A DNA stretch of 64,000 bases, from contig NZ_FYEY01000001.1 of assembly GCF_900187385.1 (NCBI RefSeq), positions 1,116,001-1,180,000 on the forward strand, read 5' to 3'. How positions within the stretch are numbered: position 1 is the stretch's first letter; each line of letters opens with the position of its first letter. The position numbers were made by a program, and so were the translations under genes. The notes below the pieces were generated by a model, which made no database searches, was not told the origin of the DNA, and saw nothing but the letters and a program-made list of their open reading frames with translations. Positions 39,736 through 52,046 of this stretch are shown here, piece after piece. This DNA comes from Streptomyces sp. 2114.4 (lineage in GTDB: Bacteria; Actinomycetota; Actinomycetes; Streptomycetales; Streptomycetaceae).

Positions 39736-40269
39736 TCAGGCGAGCGGCTTGACCAGCAGCTCGAATTCCAGGTCGGCGCGTTGCGGAATGCCGAAGCGCT
39801 CATCGCCGTACGGGAACGGGGTGAGCTGTCCGGTGCGCCGGTAGCCGCGGCGCTCGTACCAGGCGATCAGCTCGTCGCGCTGCCGGATGACGGTCATCCG
39901 CATCTCGCCGGTGCCCCAGAGGTCCCGGGCGGTCCGCTCGGCCTCCGCGAGAATCACCTTGCCGAGGCCGCCGCCCTGGAGTTCCGGGCGCACCGCGAAC
40001 ATCCCGAAGTACACATGGTCCCCGCGGTGTTCGAGCTGGCAGCAGGCGATCAGGGTGTCATCCCGCTCGGCGATGAGCAGCCGGCCACTCTCGCCCCGCA
40101 CCACGGCGGCAACGCCCTCCGGGTCGGTGCGCTGCCCCTCCAGCAGGTCCGCCTCCGTCGTCCAGCCGGCCCGGCTCGCGTCCCCTCGGTACGCCGACTC
40201 GATGAGGTCGACGAGCCCGGGGATATCGGCGTCGTGGGCGGTACGGAAGGTCAGCTCGCTGGTGGGCAT
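39736..40269 (-). CDS. GNAT family N-acetyltransferase
   Basis: 177 residues. LTFRTAHDADIPGLVDLIESAY opens the fold, YFGMFAVRPELQGGGLGKVILAEAERTARDLWG carries the acetyl-CoA-binding RxxxGxG-type motif (QGGGLGK), and MRMTVIRQRDELIAWYERRGYRRTG is the C-terminal substrate region. The acceptor is unknown. Convergent with the ABC transporter and divergent from the VOC gene. Confidence 0.88.
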   Translation of the reverse strand: MPTSELTFRTAHDADIPGLVDLIESAYRGDASRAGWTTEADLLEGQRTDPEGVAAVVRGESGRLLIAERDDTLIACCQLEHRGDHVYFGMFAVRPELQGGGLGKVILAEAERTARDLWGTGEMRMTVIRQRDELIAWYERRGYRRTGQLTPFPYGDERFGIPQRADLEFELLVKPLA

Positions 40270-40411
40270 GGCGTGCGCAGTCCTCTCGGGGCCGGACGAA
40301 GGGCTGAGCGGAGGCTAACAAGCGGCATGGGCGTCCCGTCAGGGCCATTCGTCATGACGTTGCGGCCGCAGCGGCCCGGTGGCGCGGCTCCGGCGGCGTA
40401 GGGTCCCTGCC

Positions 40412-40798
40412 ATGGTGCACGTATTGAGCAGCAGGGTGCTGTTGCGGCCGTTTGACCCCGAGCGGTCGCGGGCGTTCTACGGCACGGCGCTGGGGCTGGA
40501 GATCTACCGGGAGTTCGGAACGGGACCCGAGCGCGGCACGGTCTACTTCCTCGGCGGTGGCTTCCTGGAAGTCTCCGGCCGCGCCACGGCTCCGGGCACC
40601 GGCACCCTCCAGCTGTGGCTCCAGGTGGCCGACGCGGCAGCGGCGCACCAGGAGCTCCTGTCGCACGGGGTGGAGGTGCTGCGGCCGCCCGTGAAGGAGC
40701 CGTGGGGGCTGGTCGAGATGTGGGTCGCCGACCCGGACGGCCATCGGATCGTGCTGACGGAGGTTCCGGCGGACCATCCGCTGCGTTACCGGCCCTGA
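40412..40798 (+). CDS. VOC (glyoxalase/bleomycin resistance) family protein
   Basis: 128 residues, one glyoxalase fold of two beta-alpha-beta3 modules: SSRVLLRPFDPERSRAFYGTALGLEIYREFG and LWLQVADAAAAHQELLSHGVEVLRPPVKEPWGLVEMWVADPDGHRIVLTEVP. The closing ADPDGHRI-VLTEV is the usual metal-Glu end. Substrate unknown. ATG 40412 is favoured; TAGGGT (40399-40404), 7 bp upstream, suggests a leaderless start. Confidence 0.85.
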   Translation: MVHVLSSRVLLRPFDPERSRAFYGTALGLEIYREFGTGPERGTVYFLGGGFLEVSGRATAPGTGTLQLWLQVADAAAAHQELLSHGVEVLRPPVKEPWGLVEMWVADPDGHRIVLTEVPADHPLRYRP

Positions 40799-40911
40799 GC
40801 CCGGGAGGCCGCGCGCTCCCCTCGGTGCGTCCGTGCGCTCCCGTGTGCCGGGGCCCGGCCGGGCATTCTGCACCCGATCCGCGCGACAGGCGGCACTCGG
40901 GGAGGTGGGCC

Positions 40912-41511
40912 GTGCACGCACCGCCGTTGGTGGGCTGGCTGCTGGTGCTGCTGTGTGCCGCGGCCGCCGCGTACTGCCTCGTCCGGGCGCGTACCGGGCC
41001 GGACGCTTGCCGGGGGGATGCCCGCGGCGAGGGTCTGATGGCTCTGGGCATGGCGGCGATGGCGCTGCCCGCGTCGGCCGTGACACCGCCTCGGTGGTCG
41101 CCCTGGATGTTCACCGCGGTCTTCGCGGTGGCCGGGGTGTGGGCGCTGGTACGGCGGCATCTGCATCATGCGGTGGGCACGTTGGCCATGGTGTACATGG
41201 CACTCGCGATGGCCGTGCCGCCGGACCGGATGAACGCGGCGGGGCCGGTTGGCCAGGCGGGTTCGATGGGCTCCGTGGGGTCGATGGGCCCGACGGGGCG
41301 GGTGGAGTCGATGGGGGCGATGGGCGCGATGGAGCATGCCGGGCCGGGTGGGGTGCCGCTGCTGACGGGCCTGTTGCTCGTCTACTACACGGTGTACGTG
41401 ATCGGTGCCGGGGTCCGGCTGGTGCCGGCGGACCCCGGGCCGCCCGGGGTGCTGCGGGCCTGCCGGGTGGCGATGGGCATCGGGATGCTGGCGATGCTGC
41501 TGGCGCTGTGA
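40912..41511 (+). CDS. DUF5134 family membrane protein
   Basis: 199 residues with about six hydrophobic segments. WLLVLLCAAAAAYCLVRA, ARGEGLMALGMAAMALPAS (Met-rich) and HHAVGTLAMVYMALAMA are typical of DUF5134. A Met/Gly-rich cytosolic or extracellular loop (GSMGSVGSMGPTGRVESMG) with regularly spaced Met residues could bind copper, which would fit the adjacent M56 peptidase (inference). GTG 40912 follows GGGGAGG. Unknown function. Confidence 0.72.
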   Translation: MHAPPLVGWLLVLLCAAAAAYCLVRARTGPDACRGDARGEGLMALGMAAMALPASAVTPPRWSPWMFTAVFAVAGVWALVRRHLHHAVGTLAMVYMALAMAVPPDRMNAAGPVGQAGSMGSVGSMGPTGRVESMGAMGAMEHAGPGGVPLLTGLLLVYYTVYVIGAGVRLVPADPGPPGVLRACRVAMGIGMLAMLLAL

Positions 41512-41538
41512 GGACGGGGCAGTGGCAGCGCTTCCGTA

Positions 41539-41598
41539 TACGACTGCTCCTACGACTGCTGGGTACGACTGCCGCGTACCGCTGCCCCGTACGGCTGT
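41539..41598. repeat. Five ~13-bp direct repeats (TACGACTGC core)
   Basis: TACGACTGC or a one- or two-base variant starts at 41539, 41551, 41564, 41577 and 41590, giving spacings of 12, 13, 13 and 13 bp. They lie between the DUF5134 and M56 genes, about 140-200 bp before the latter. Confidence 0.7.
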
Positions 41599-41652
41599 CG
41601 CGGGTACGGTCCGCGCGGCGTCGGGTGCGCGAGGGGCGCGGGGGTGCGTGGT

Positions 41653-41664
41653 TCACACCTGTGA
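41653..41664. promoter_or_regulatory. TCACA-CC-TGTGA palindrome
   Basis: The 12-mer TCACACCTGTGA is the exact reverse complement of the core of TetR operator site 1 at 23675-23686. It sits 72 bp before the M56 peptidase start. A shared regulator is possible but not shown. Confidence 0.35.
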
Positions 41665-41735
41665 CGTGGGTGGTATGGGTCACATCCCAGGCCTGGCTGT
41701 ACCTACGAGTAGCCGCACACTCATAGGCTGACGCC

Positions 41736-42671
41736 ATGATGGTCCCTCTCGCGCTGATGATTCTCGGCGTGCTGGCCGCGGCAATGGCGCCGCGCCTGAT
41801 GGCCCGCTCCGACTGGCCCGACCGTGAACCGGTGCTCGCCCTGTGGGTGTGGCAGTGCGTGGTGGCCGGGGTCCTGCTGTGCTGTGTGCTCGCGATGTCG
41901 CTGAGCGCGGCCGCCGCCTGGGAAGCCGTCCGTGGCCCGGTGTTCGGCTTCGCCCCCCGGGTGGTCGTCGAGGCGTATGCGCTCAAGGCGCACGGGCCCT
42001 GGGCCGGGGTCTTGGCCCTGCTCCTGGCGGGCGGCGGCGCCTGGACCGCCGTCACCCTGACCCGCGAGGTACGCGCGGCGCGCGCCCGTCGTCGGCAGCG
42101 CCGGGCCGAACTCCTGCGCCGCGCACCGCTGCTGCCCGGCGAGGAACCCCGCCAGGAGCGTCTGGTCGTCCTGGAGGGTGACCAACCGGAGGCCTGGTGG
42201 CTGCAGCACTCCTCGCCCCAACTGGTCATCACCACCTCGGCCTTGCGGCGCCTGAAAGGGCGTCAGCTCGACGCGCTGATCGCCCATGAGCAGGGCCATG
42301 CGCGGGCCCGGCACGATCTCCTCCTGTACAGCGCCTCCGCACTCGCCGTCGGCTTTCCGCAGATCCCGGTCTTCGCCGCGTTCCGCGATCAGGTGCACCG
42401 GCTGGTCGAACTGGCCGCCGACGATGTGGCCTCACGCCGCTTCGGACGGCTGACCATCGCCCTGGCCCTGGTCGAACTCAACGAGGATCGCGGTGTGTTC
42501 GGCCCCTGCCCGACGCAACTCGCGCAGGTGCCCCAGCGGGTGGACCGGCTGCTGTCCCCCGCGCCCCGCTTCTCCCCCGGCCGCCGGCTCCGGATGACGG
42601 CGGTGGCGACACTGCTGCCGGCCGTTCCGCTGCTGGTCACCTTCGTCCCCGGCCTGAGGGCGCTGACGTAG
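41736..42671 (+). CDS. M56 family (BlaR1-type) membrane metallopeptidase
   Basis: 311 residues. Three N-terminal membrane helices, a basic linker (REVRAARARRRQRRAELL), then a zinc-protease domain with LDALIAHEQGHARARHDLLLY (HEQGH, equivalent to HExxH) and a later HRLVELAADDVASRRFG helix with the third ligand region, then a last membrane helix (TAVATLLPAVPLLVTFVPGL). M56 proteins cleave repressors of the BlaI/CopY type in response to a signal; no blaI-like gene is adjacent. ATG 41736. Confidence 0.87.
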   Translation: MMVPLALMILGVLAAAMAPRLMARSDWPDREPVLALWVWQCVVAGVLLCCVLAMSLSAAAAWEAVRGPVFGFAPRVVVEAYALKAHGPWAGVLALLLAGGGAWTAVTLTREVRAARARRRQRRAELLRRAPLLPGEEPRQERLVVLEGDQPEAWWLQHSSPQLVITTSALRRLKGRQLDALIAHEQGHARARHDLLLYSASALAVGFPQIPVFAAFRDQVHRLVELAADDVASRRFGRLTIALALVELNEDRGVFGPCPTQLAQVPQRVDRLLSPAPRFSPGRRLRMTAVATLLPAVPLLVTFVPGLRALT

Positions 42672-42718
42672 GGCGCGGTTCCTCGCCCGGGGCGCGGGTC
42701 ATGGGCGAGGATCGCCCC

Positions 42719-43453
42719 ATGCCGTCGACGCCGCTCCCCGCCGCCCGTACGTCCGCCGTGGACGACGAGAGTCCCCGGGCATCCGTCCCACTCCTCCCCT
42801 GCCTCGCCTGTGCCGTGCTGTGCACGCTCCTCTTCGGCCTGCTGCTCGTCCTCGTCGTGGCGCACTGGGGCCCGTTGATGTCCCTGGACACCGCCCTCGC
42901 CGGCACACTGCACCGGACGGCCGTGACCGCGCCCGGCCGGACCCGGCTCGTCCGGGTGTTCAGCGACTGGGTCTGGGACCCGTGGACGATGCGCGCGGTG
43001 CTCGCGGTGGCCGTCTGGCTGCTCGTACGGCGCGGCGAACGCCGGCTCGCCCTCTGGGTGGCGGCCACCGCGCTCGCCGGCACGGGGCTGCAGCAGGTGA
43101 CGAAGGCGCTGGTCGGCAGGGGCCGCCCCGCCTGGCCGGACCCGGTGGCCTCCGCGCACTACGCGGCCTTCCCCTCCGGGCATGCGCTGTCCGCGCTGGT
43201 CGCGGGTGCCCTCGTACTGTGGCTGCTGCGGCTGGCCGGGGCGCGTCCGCTGTGGCGCCGACTGGCGCGAGCGGTGGTCGCGGTCTCGGTCGTCGGCGTC
43301 GCCTTCACCCGGCTGTATCTGGGCGTGCACTGGCTGTCGGACGTCGTCGGGGGCTGGCTGCTGGGCGGGGCCCTGGTGGCCGGATCCGCGGCACTGTACG
43401 GCGTCCAGGCGTCCCGCACAGAGGGGCCCGGCACCGCCCCGCGGGCAGAATGA
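42719..43453 (+). CDS. PAP2 superfamily lipid phosphatase
   Basis: 244 residues with about six membrane helices. The three PAP2 signatures are present: KALVGRGRP (KxxxxxxRP), FPSGHALSA (PSGH) and TRLYLGVHWLSDVVGG (S/TRxxxxxHxxxD). It should dephosphorylate a lipid phosphate such as phosphatidic acid or undecaprenyl pyrophosphate at the membrane. ATG 42719 is preferred over 42701 because GCGAGGA lies at ribosome-binding distance. Its stop overlaps the HAD start by 4 bp. Confidence 0.9.
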   Translation: MPSTPLPAARTSAVDDESPRASVPLLPCLACAVLCTLLFGLLLVLVVAHWGPLMSLDTALAGTLHRTAVTAPGRTRLVRVFSDWVWDPWTMRAVLAVAVWLLVRRGERRLALWVAATALAGTGLQQVTKALVGRGRPAWPDPVASAHYAAFPSGHALSALVAGALVLWLLRLAGARPLWRRLARAVVAVSVVGVAFTRLYLGVHWLSDVVGGWLLGGALVAGSAALYGVQASRTEGPGTAPRAE

Positions 43454-44157
43454 CGGTCATGACGACAACCAAGGGTGTGCTCTTCGACTTCTCCGGGACC
43501 CTGCTGCGTATCGAGTCCACCGAGTCATGGCTGCGTGCGGCCCTCACCGCTTGCGGCACGGCCATGGACGAGGCCGAGATCGCCCGCTCGGCGGCCGCGC
43601 TGGAGCGGGCCGGCGCGCTCCCCGGCGGCTCCTCGCCCGTCGAGGTCCCCGCCGAACTGGCCGGTCTGTGGGAGATCCGCGACTGCGAGGCCCGCCACCA
43701 CCGGGCGTTGTACACCGGGCTGGCCCGCCAAGTTCCGCTCCCCGAGCCGGAGTTGTACGACGCGCTCTACGACCGCTCCAGGGCCGCGGAGGCCTGGCAG
43801 CCGTACCCCGACGCCGTCGAGGTGCTGGCGGAGCTGCACCGGCGCGGTATCCGTGTCGGCGTACTGAGCAACGTCGGCTGGGATCTGCGGCCGGTGCTGC
43901 GCGCCCACGGCCTGGCCCGCTATGTCGACGTCTGTGTGCTGTCCTGCGAGCACGGCTTCCAGAAGCCGGACCCCCGGCTCTTCGCCCTCGGCTGCCGGGA
44001 GTTGGGGCTCGACCCGACAGCCGTCCTGATGGTCGGTGACGACCGCACTGCCGATGGCGCCGCCACGGCGCTGGGCTGTTCGTTCCTGCCGGTGGACCAC
44101 CTGCCGGTGGACCGGCGCCCGGACGGGCTGCGGCCCGTGCTGGATCTCGTGGGCTGA
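43450..44157 (+). CDS. HAD family hydrolase
   Basis: 235 residues. GVLFDFSGTLLRIE is HAD motif I, with Ser in place of the second catalytic Asp (DFSGT rather than DxDGT). IRVGVLSNVGWDLRP is motif II, HGFQKPDPRLF the motif III lysine and LMVGDDRTADGAAT motif IV. Loss of the general acid Asp is found in some HAD proteins and may alter activity. A helical cap lies between motifs I and II. ATG 43450 overlaps the PAP2 stop (ATGA), so the two phosphatase-fold proteins are coupled. Confidence 0.87.
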   Translation: MTVMTTTKGVLFDFSGTLLRIESTESWLRAALTACGTAMDEAEIARSAAALERAGALPGGSSPVEVPAELAGLWEIRDCEARHHRALYTGLARQVPLPEPELYDALYDRSRAAEAWQPYPDAVEVLAELHRRGIRVGVLSNVGWDLRPVLRAHGLARYVDVCVLSCEHGFQKPDPRLFALGCRELGLDPTAVLMVGDDRTADGAATALGCSFLPVDHLPVDRRPDGLRPVLDLVG

Positions 44158-44243
44158 GGCCCGCGCCGGAGCCGGTCGCGCACGCCCTCCGGATCCTGGT
44201 GCGGGGCTCCACCACGGCCTCGCCGCCGTCCGCGGAAAAGGAA

Positions 44244-44276
44244 CCGCCCCGGCCGGCAGGGCGCCGGCCGGGGCGG
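44244..44276. terminator. Strong hairpin terminator
   Basis: A perfect 14-bp stem (CCGCCCCGGCCGGC and complement) with a 5-nt loop AGGGC lies between the convergent HAD and isocitrate dehydrogenase genes, followed by a second small palindrome GGAAGGGCCTTCC. Confidence 0.8.
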
Positions 44277-44299
44277 AAGGGCCTTCCGCGGTTACCGCA

Positions 44300-48503
<4,204 letters not shown>

Positions 48504-48948
48504 ATAGCCCCCCGCCTTGCGACTGCACACTCTCCTGTGTGCATGGCCCTGCCCACGGTCGCGAGCCGCCGCCCGGCTGAAACCGGAGAGGCAAGTGGGG
48601 TAGCGAGTGAGGCAGCAAGTGCTGATTCCTCACGAGCCCCCCAAGGTGTCTGGAACCGGGAGAGTAGCGAGTGGTTGAACATCGAAATAGACGAAGTGAA
48701 GAACCTGTGACGATGCCGTGACCAAAACGGGTTGGCCGCTCCGCAGCCCTACTGCCCGGCACGTCGATCGGCCGATGCCACGGGGCCCGTTTGCTGCCTG
48801 ACGGCTCAACCGACGGAGCGCCCGAGGCGCCCCAGGGCGCGCACCGCCCCACTACGCCTCCCCGGGCGCCTTCGCATGAGCTTTATCACCAAAGGAATGT
48901 GCGCCGCCGCGCATCAGTGAATAGTCTTCTTTCTCAAGTCAGCACTTC
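48504..48948. other. Divergent intergenic region
   Basis: Separates the PASTA/DUF3761 gene from the plus-strand pair. No gene is supported; base composition is more even than average. It contains the GTnAC direct repeat (48707-48722) and must contain both promoters. No hairpin of note. Confidence 0.5.
48707..48722 (-). promoter_or_regulatory. GTCAC-N6-GTCAC direct repeat (AfsQ1/MtrA/GlnR-type site)
   Basis: On the minus strand GTCACGGCATCGTCAC fits GTnAC-N6-GTnAC, the 11-bp-period direct repeat bound by OmpR-type regulators such as AfsQ1 and overlapping with MtrA and GlnR boxes. It is ~205 bp upstream of the PASTA/DUF3761 start. Confidence 0.45.
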
Positions 48949-49299
48949 ATGACAGAAGTTGACAGCCGGCTTGCTCAGGCCCATGTACCCCCACGTACAG
49001 GAGATTCCGGTGATTCCGGTGACGGCCCCTCAAGCTCACCGCGGGCTTTCGCCTACGGACGAGACAGCACCGCGGCACGGGCCGGTGCGACGTCGCCCCG
49101 GCCCGCCTCGTCGCCGGTCCGCCCCGCGCCCTTGCCGCCGCCCCGGCCGTTCGCTCAGCACGACGCTCTCCCCCCTACGTCGGCGTCCGCCGCGGCGGAC
49201 GCCCACCCGGAGGCCTCAACAGTGCCTGTTCACACCACCCCTGCGCACGGTGAGGAACTGCCTCCCTCACCCGAGAAGACCGTGACGGGGCAGCCGTGA
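48949..49299 (+). CDS. Small Pro/Ala/Ser-rich protein, unknown
   Basis: 116 residues, low-complexity and probably disordered (GDSGDSGDGPSSSPRAF, PVRPAPLPPPRPFAQHD, PPSPEKTVTGQP). No ribosome-binding site precedes ATG 48949. It is listed because its stop overlaps the next start as GTGA and no other frame fills the space. Whether the whole frame is translated is uncertain. Confidence 0.4.
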   Translation: MTEVDSRLAQAHVPPRTGDSGDSGDGPSSSPRAFAYGRDSTAARAGATSPRPASSPVRPAPLPPPRPFAQHDALPPTSASAAADAHPEASTVPVHTTPAHGEELPPSPEKTVTGQP

Positions 49300-50237
49300 G
49301 ACGCCGGCCGGCCTTCGACCGGCATCCGGCCCGGGACGACTCCCGGTTGCGCGCAGTCGTGGAGGACGCCGCCATGGGCAGATGGGAGAGCGCACGCGAA
49401 CTGCTGGCCGCGACCGGTGCCGACTGGGACCGCCGTATCTTCCGCCTCCAGGTGCTCGCCCGCGCGGGGGCCCGGCTCACCTTCGCCGACACCTGGGCGC
49501 AGGCCGAACCGCGTTCACCGCATGCCCTGGCCCTCCTCGCCACCGTCCAGGCCCTGCGCTCGATGGCCGGCCCGCGGGGACAGGGCAGCGGCGCGGAGAT
49601 GGAAGAGGCCTGGGAGAGCTGCCATGCCGCCGCTGACACCCTGCCTGCCGATCCCACGCCCTACGTCGTCATGCTCGCCCTGCTGCGCTACCACTCCCCC
49701 GACCGCGACCGGCAGTGGCGGGAGACGGTGCACAGCGTGTGGCAGGAGGTCGAGGCACGCGACCCGTGGAATCGGGAGGCACACCACGAAATCCTCACCT
49801 ATATGTTCCCCGACTGGCACGGCGTGGCGGGCGAGATGTTCCACTGGGCGCAGGAACGGTGCGCCCATGTCCCCCGCGGGATGCCGTTGCACGTCCTGCC
49901 GCTGGTCGCGCTCGCCGAGTCGCACCGTACGCGGATGAGGAAGGAAGGCCACCGGTACGGCCTGACCGTCCATCCGTGGACGGACAACCCGTCGACCCAG
50001 CAGGCGTGGACGAACTGGTGGACCTACCGGGCCCCTTCGCTGCCGCACGCAGCCTTCCACGACGACGCCAACTACCTGGCCCACGCACTGTCCTTCGCGA
50101 ATCAGCACCGGGCGGCGGCCGAGGTCTTCGATGCCATCGGCCCGTACGCCACGGATGTGCCGTGGAGCTACTGCGGGGACCCCCAGCAGCTCTTCACCCG
50201 TCACCGGAAGTGGGCGGTGAAGGGGGCCGCGCCCTAG
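49296..50237 (+). CDS. Uncharacterised helical protein (313 aa)
   Basis: No known domain is recognised. The protein is alpha-helical and Trp/His-rich, with tetratricopeptide-like spacing: MGRWESARELLAATGADWDRRIFRLQVLARAGA, DPTPYVVMLALLRYHSPDRDRQWRETVHSVWQEVEARDPWNREAHHEILTYMFPDWHGVAGEMFHWAQERC and AHALSFANQHRAAAEVFDAIG. That pattern suggests a scaffold or peptide-binding role (inference). GTG 49296 overlaps the stop of the small upstream gene. Followed by an APC permease in the same direction. Confidence 0.7.
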   Translation: MRRRPAFDRHPARDDSRLRAVVEDAAMGRWESARELLAATGADWDRRIFRLQVLARAGARLTFADTWAQAEPRSPHALALLATVQALRSMAGPRGQGSGAEMEEAWESCHAAADTLPADPTPYVVMLALLRYHSPDRDRQWRETVHSVWQEVEARDPWNREAHHEILTYMFPDWHGVAGEMFHWAQERCAHVPRGMPLHVLPLVALAESHRTRMRKEGHRYGLTVHPWTDNPSTQQAWTNWWTYRAPSLPHAAFHDDANYLAHALSFANQHRAAAEVFDAIGPYATDVPWSYCGDPQQLFTRHRKWAVKGAAP

Positions 50238-50277
50238 GAGAAGACCCCCCTGGCAACCGAGGCCGAGCAGACCGTTG

Positions 50278-50305
50278 TTGTCCGTGTTGTCCCGCCATGT
50301 ACCGT
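50278..50305 (+). promoter_or_regulatory. Candidate promoter of the APC permease
   Basis: TTGTCC (50278-50283), 16 bp and TACCGT (50300-50305) lie 25 bp before the permease start and its AGGAGAGG ribosome-binding site. Confidence 0.35.
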
Positions 50306-50329
50306 GCCATCACCAGGAGAGGCCCAGCC

Positions 50330-51862
50330 ATGCCATTGGACATGCCAAGCGTCACGCAGACGGAGGAGGAGCGCCTCGCCGAACTCGGCATCACCCAGAC
50401 CTTGGACCGCTCGATGTCCGGGCGGCAGAACTTCGCCGTCTCCTTCACCATCATCAGCATCCTCTCCGGCTGCCTGACCATGTACGGGTTCGGCATGAAC
50501 ACCGGCGGGCCGGCCCTGATCATGTGGGGCTGGGTTCTCGTCGGCCTGATGACCCTGTTCGTCGGCCTGGCCATGGCCGAGGTCTGCTCCTCCTATCCGA
50601 CCTCCGCCGGCCTCTACTTCTGGGCGCACAAGCTCGCCCCGCAGAGGTCCGCTCCGGCCTGGGCCTGGTTCACCGGCTGGTTCAACACACTGGGCCAGGT
50701 GGCCGTCACCGCGGGCATCGACTTCGGTGCCGCGTCCTTCCTCAACGCCTACCTGAACCTTCAGTTCAGCTACGCCGCCACCCCCGCCCACACGATCACA
50801 CTCTTCGGCGTGATCCTTCTGCTGCACGCCCTCGTGAACACCTTCCGGGTACGCGTCGTCGGCTTCTTCAACACCGTCTCGGTGTGGTGGCATCTGATCG
50901 GTGTGGTCGTGATCGTCGGCGCCCTGCTGGTGATCCCCGCCAAGCACCAGTCCCCCGGCTTCGTCTTCACCGAGTTCGTCAACAACACCGGCTGGGGCTC
51001 CGCGGTCTACGTCGCGCTCATCGGTCTCCTGATGGCGCAGTACACCTTCACCGGCTATGACGCGTCCGCCCATATGACGGAGGAGACGAAGAACGCCTCG
51101 GTCGAGGGGCCGAAGGGGATCGTCCGCTCCATCGTCGTGTCCTGGGCGGCCGGCTTCGTGCTGCTCTTCGGTCTGACCTTCGCCATCCAGTCCTACACCG
51201 GCGCCCTGAAGTCGGAAACCGGTGTGCCGCCGGCGCAGATCTTCATGGACGCGCTCGGGGCGAGCACCGGCAAGCTGATGCTGCTCGTCATCATCGGCGC
51301 CCAGCTGTTCTGCGGTATGGCGTCCGTGACGGCCAACTCCCGCATGATCTACGCGTTCTCCCGCGACGGGGCGCTGCCGTTCTCCGCCGTCTGGCACAAG
51401 CTCCACCCGGGGACCCGCACCCCCACCAACGCCGTGTGGCTCGCCGCCGGCGGTGCCTTCCTCCTCGGCCTGCCGTACCTGTTCAACACGACCGCGTACG
51501 CCGCCGTCACGTCCATCGCGACGATCGGCCTCTACATCGCGTACGTGGTGCCCACCCTGCTGCGTCTGCGCCAGGGAGAGCACTTCAAGCGCGGCCCCTG
51601 GCACCTGGGGCGCTGGTCGAAGCCCGTGGGCCTGATCGCGGTCGGCTGGGTCGTGGTCATCACGGTGCTGTTCATGCTGCCCCAGCAGAGCCCGGTGACC
51701 ATCGAGACGTTCAACTACGCACCCCTCGCCGTGGGTGTGGTGCTGGTCTTCGCCGGCACCTGGTGGTTCGTCTCCGCCCGCAAGTGGTTCCTCAACCCTC
51801 GCCACCCACGCAACAACCGGTCGCAGACACCGGCCCCGGAACGAGCGGCCTCCGCGCCGTAG
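50330..51862 (+). CDS. APC superfamily amino acid permease
   Basis: 510 residues, 12 predicted membrane helices. It opens with the cytosolic EEERLAELGITQTLDRSMSGRQNFAVSFTIISILSGC and continues NTGGPALIMWGWVLVGLMTLFVGLAMAEVCSSYPTSAGLYFWAHKLAP, resembling GABA/choline permeases (ACT family) of actinomycetes and fungi. YTFTGYDASAHMTEETKNASVEGPKGIVRSI is the characteristic helix 6/loop. It imports an amino acid, GABA or polyamine; the substrate is not set by sequence. ATG 50330 with AGGAGAGG upstream. Confidence 0.9.
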   Translation: MPLDMPSVTQTEEERLAELGITQTLDRSMSGRQNFAVSFTIISILSGCLTMYGFGMNTGGPALIMWGWVLVGLMTLFVGLAMAEVCSSYPTSAGLYFWAHKLAPQRSAPAWAWFTGWFNTLGQVAVTAGIDFGAASFLNAYLNLQFSYAATPAHTITLFGVILLLHALVNTFRVRVVGFFNTVSVWWHLIGVVVIVGALLVIPAKHQSPGFVFTEFVNNTGWGSAVYVALIGLLMAQYTFTGYDASAHMTEETKNASVEGPKGIVRSIVVSWAAGFVLLFGLTFAIQSYTGALKSETGVPPAQIFMDALGASTGKLMLLVIIGAQLFCGMASVTANSRMIYAFSRDGALPFSAVWHKLHPGTRTPTNAVWLAAGGAFLLGLPYLFNTTAYAAVTSIATIGLYIAYVVPTLLRLRQGEHFKRGPWHLGRWSKPVGLIAVGWVVVITVLFMLPQQSPVTIETFNYAPLAVGVVLVFAGTWWFVSARKWFLNPRHPRNNRSQTPAPERAASAP

Positions 51863-52046
51863 GCGGCGCCTTCGCCCACCCCACCGGCCAACGGCCCGCG
51901 GCCCCGTTCCAGGGCCTTGCTCCCTGCACACGGGGCGGCGGGCCGTCGCGGCGGCCACGCACGCGGAAACGGCCCCCGCCCGCCCTGAGCTACGCGCACG
52001 GCGAAAGATCTCACCGCCCGGCCGCCCTCACCCCACAGTGGTGACC

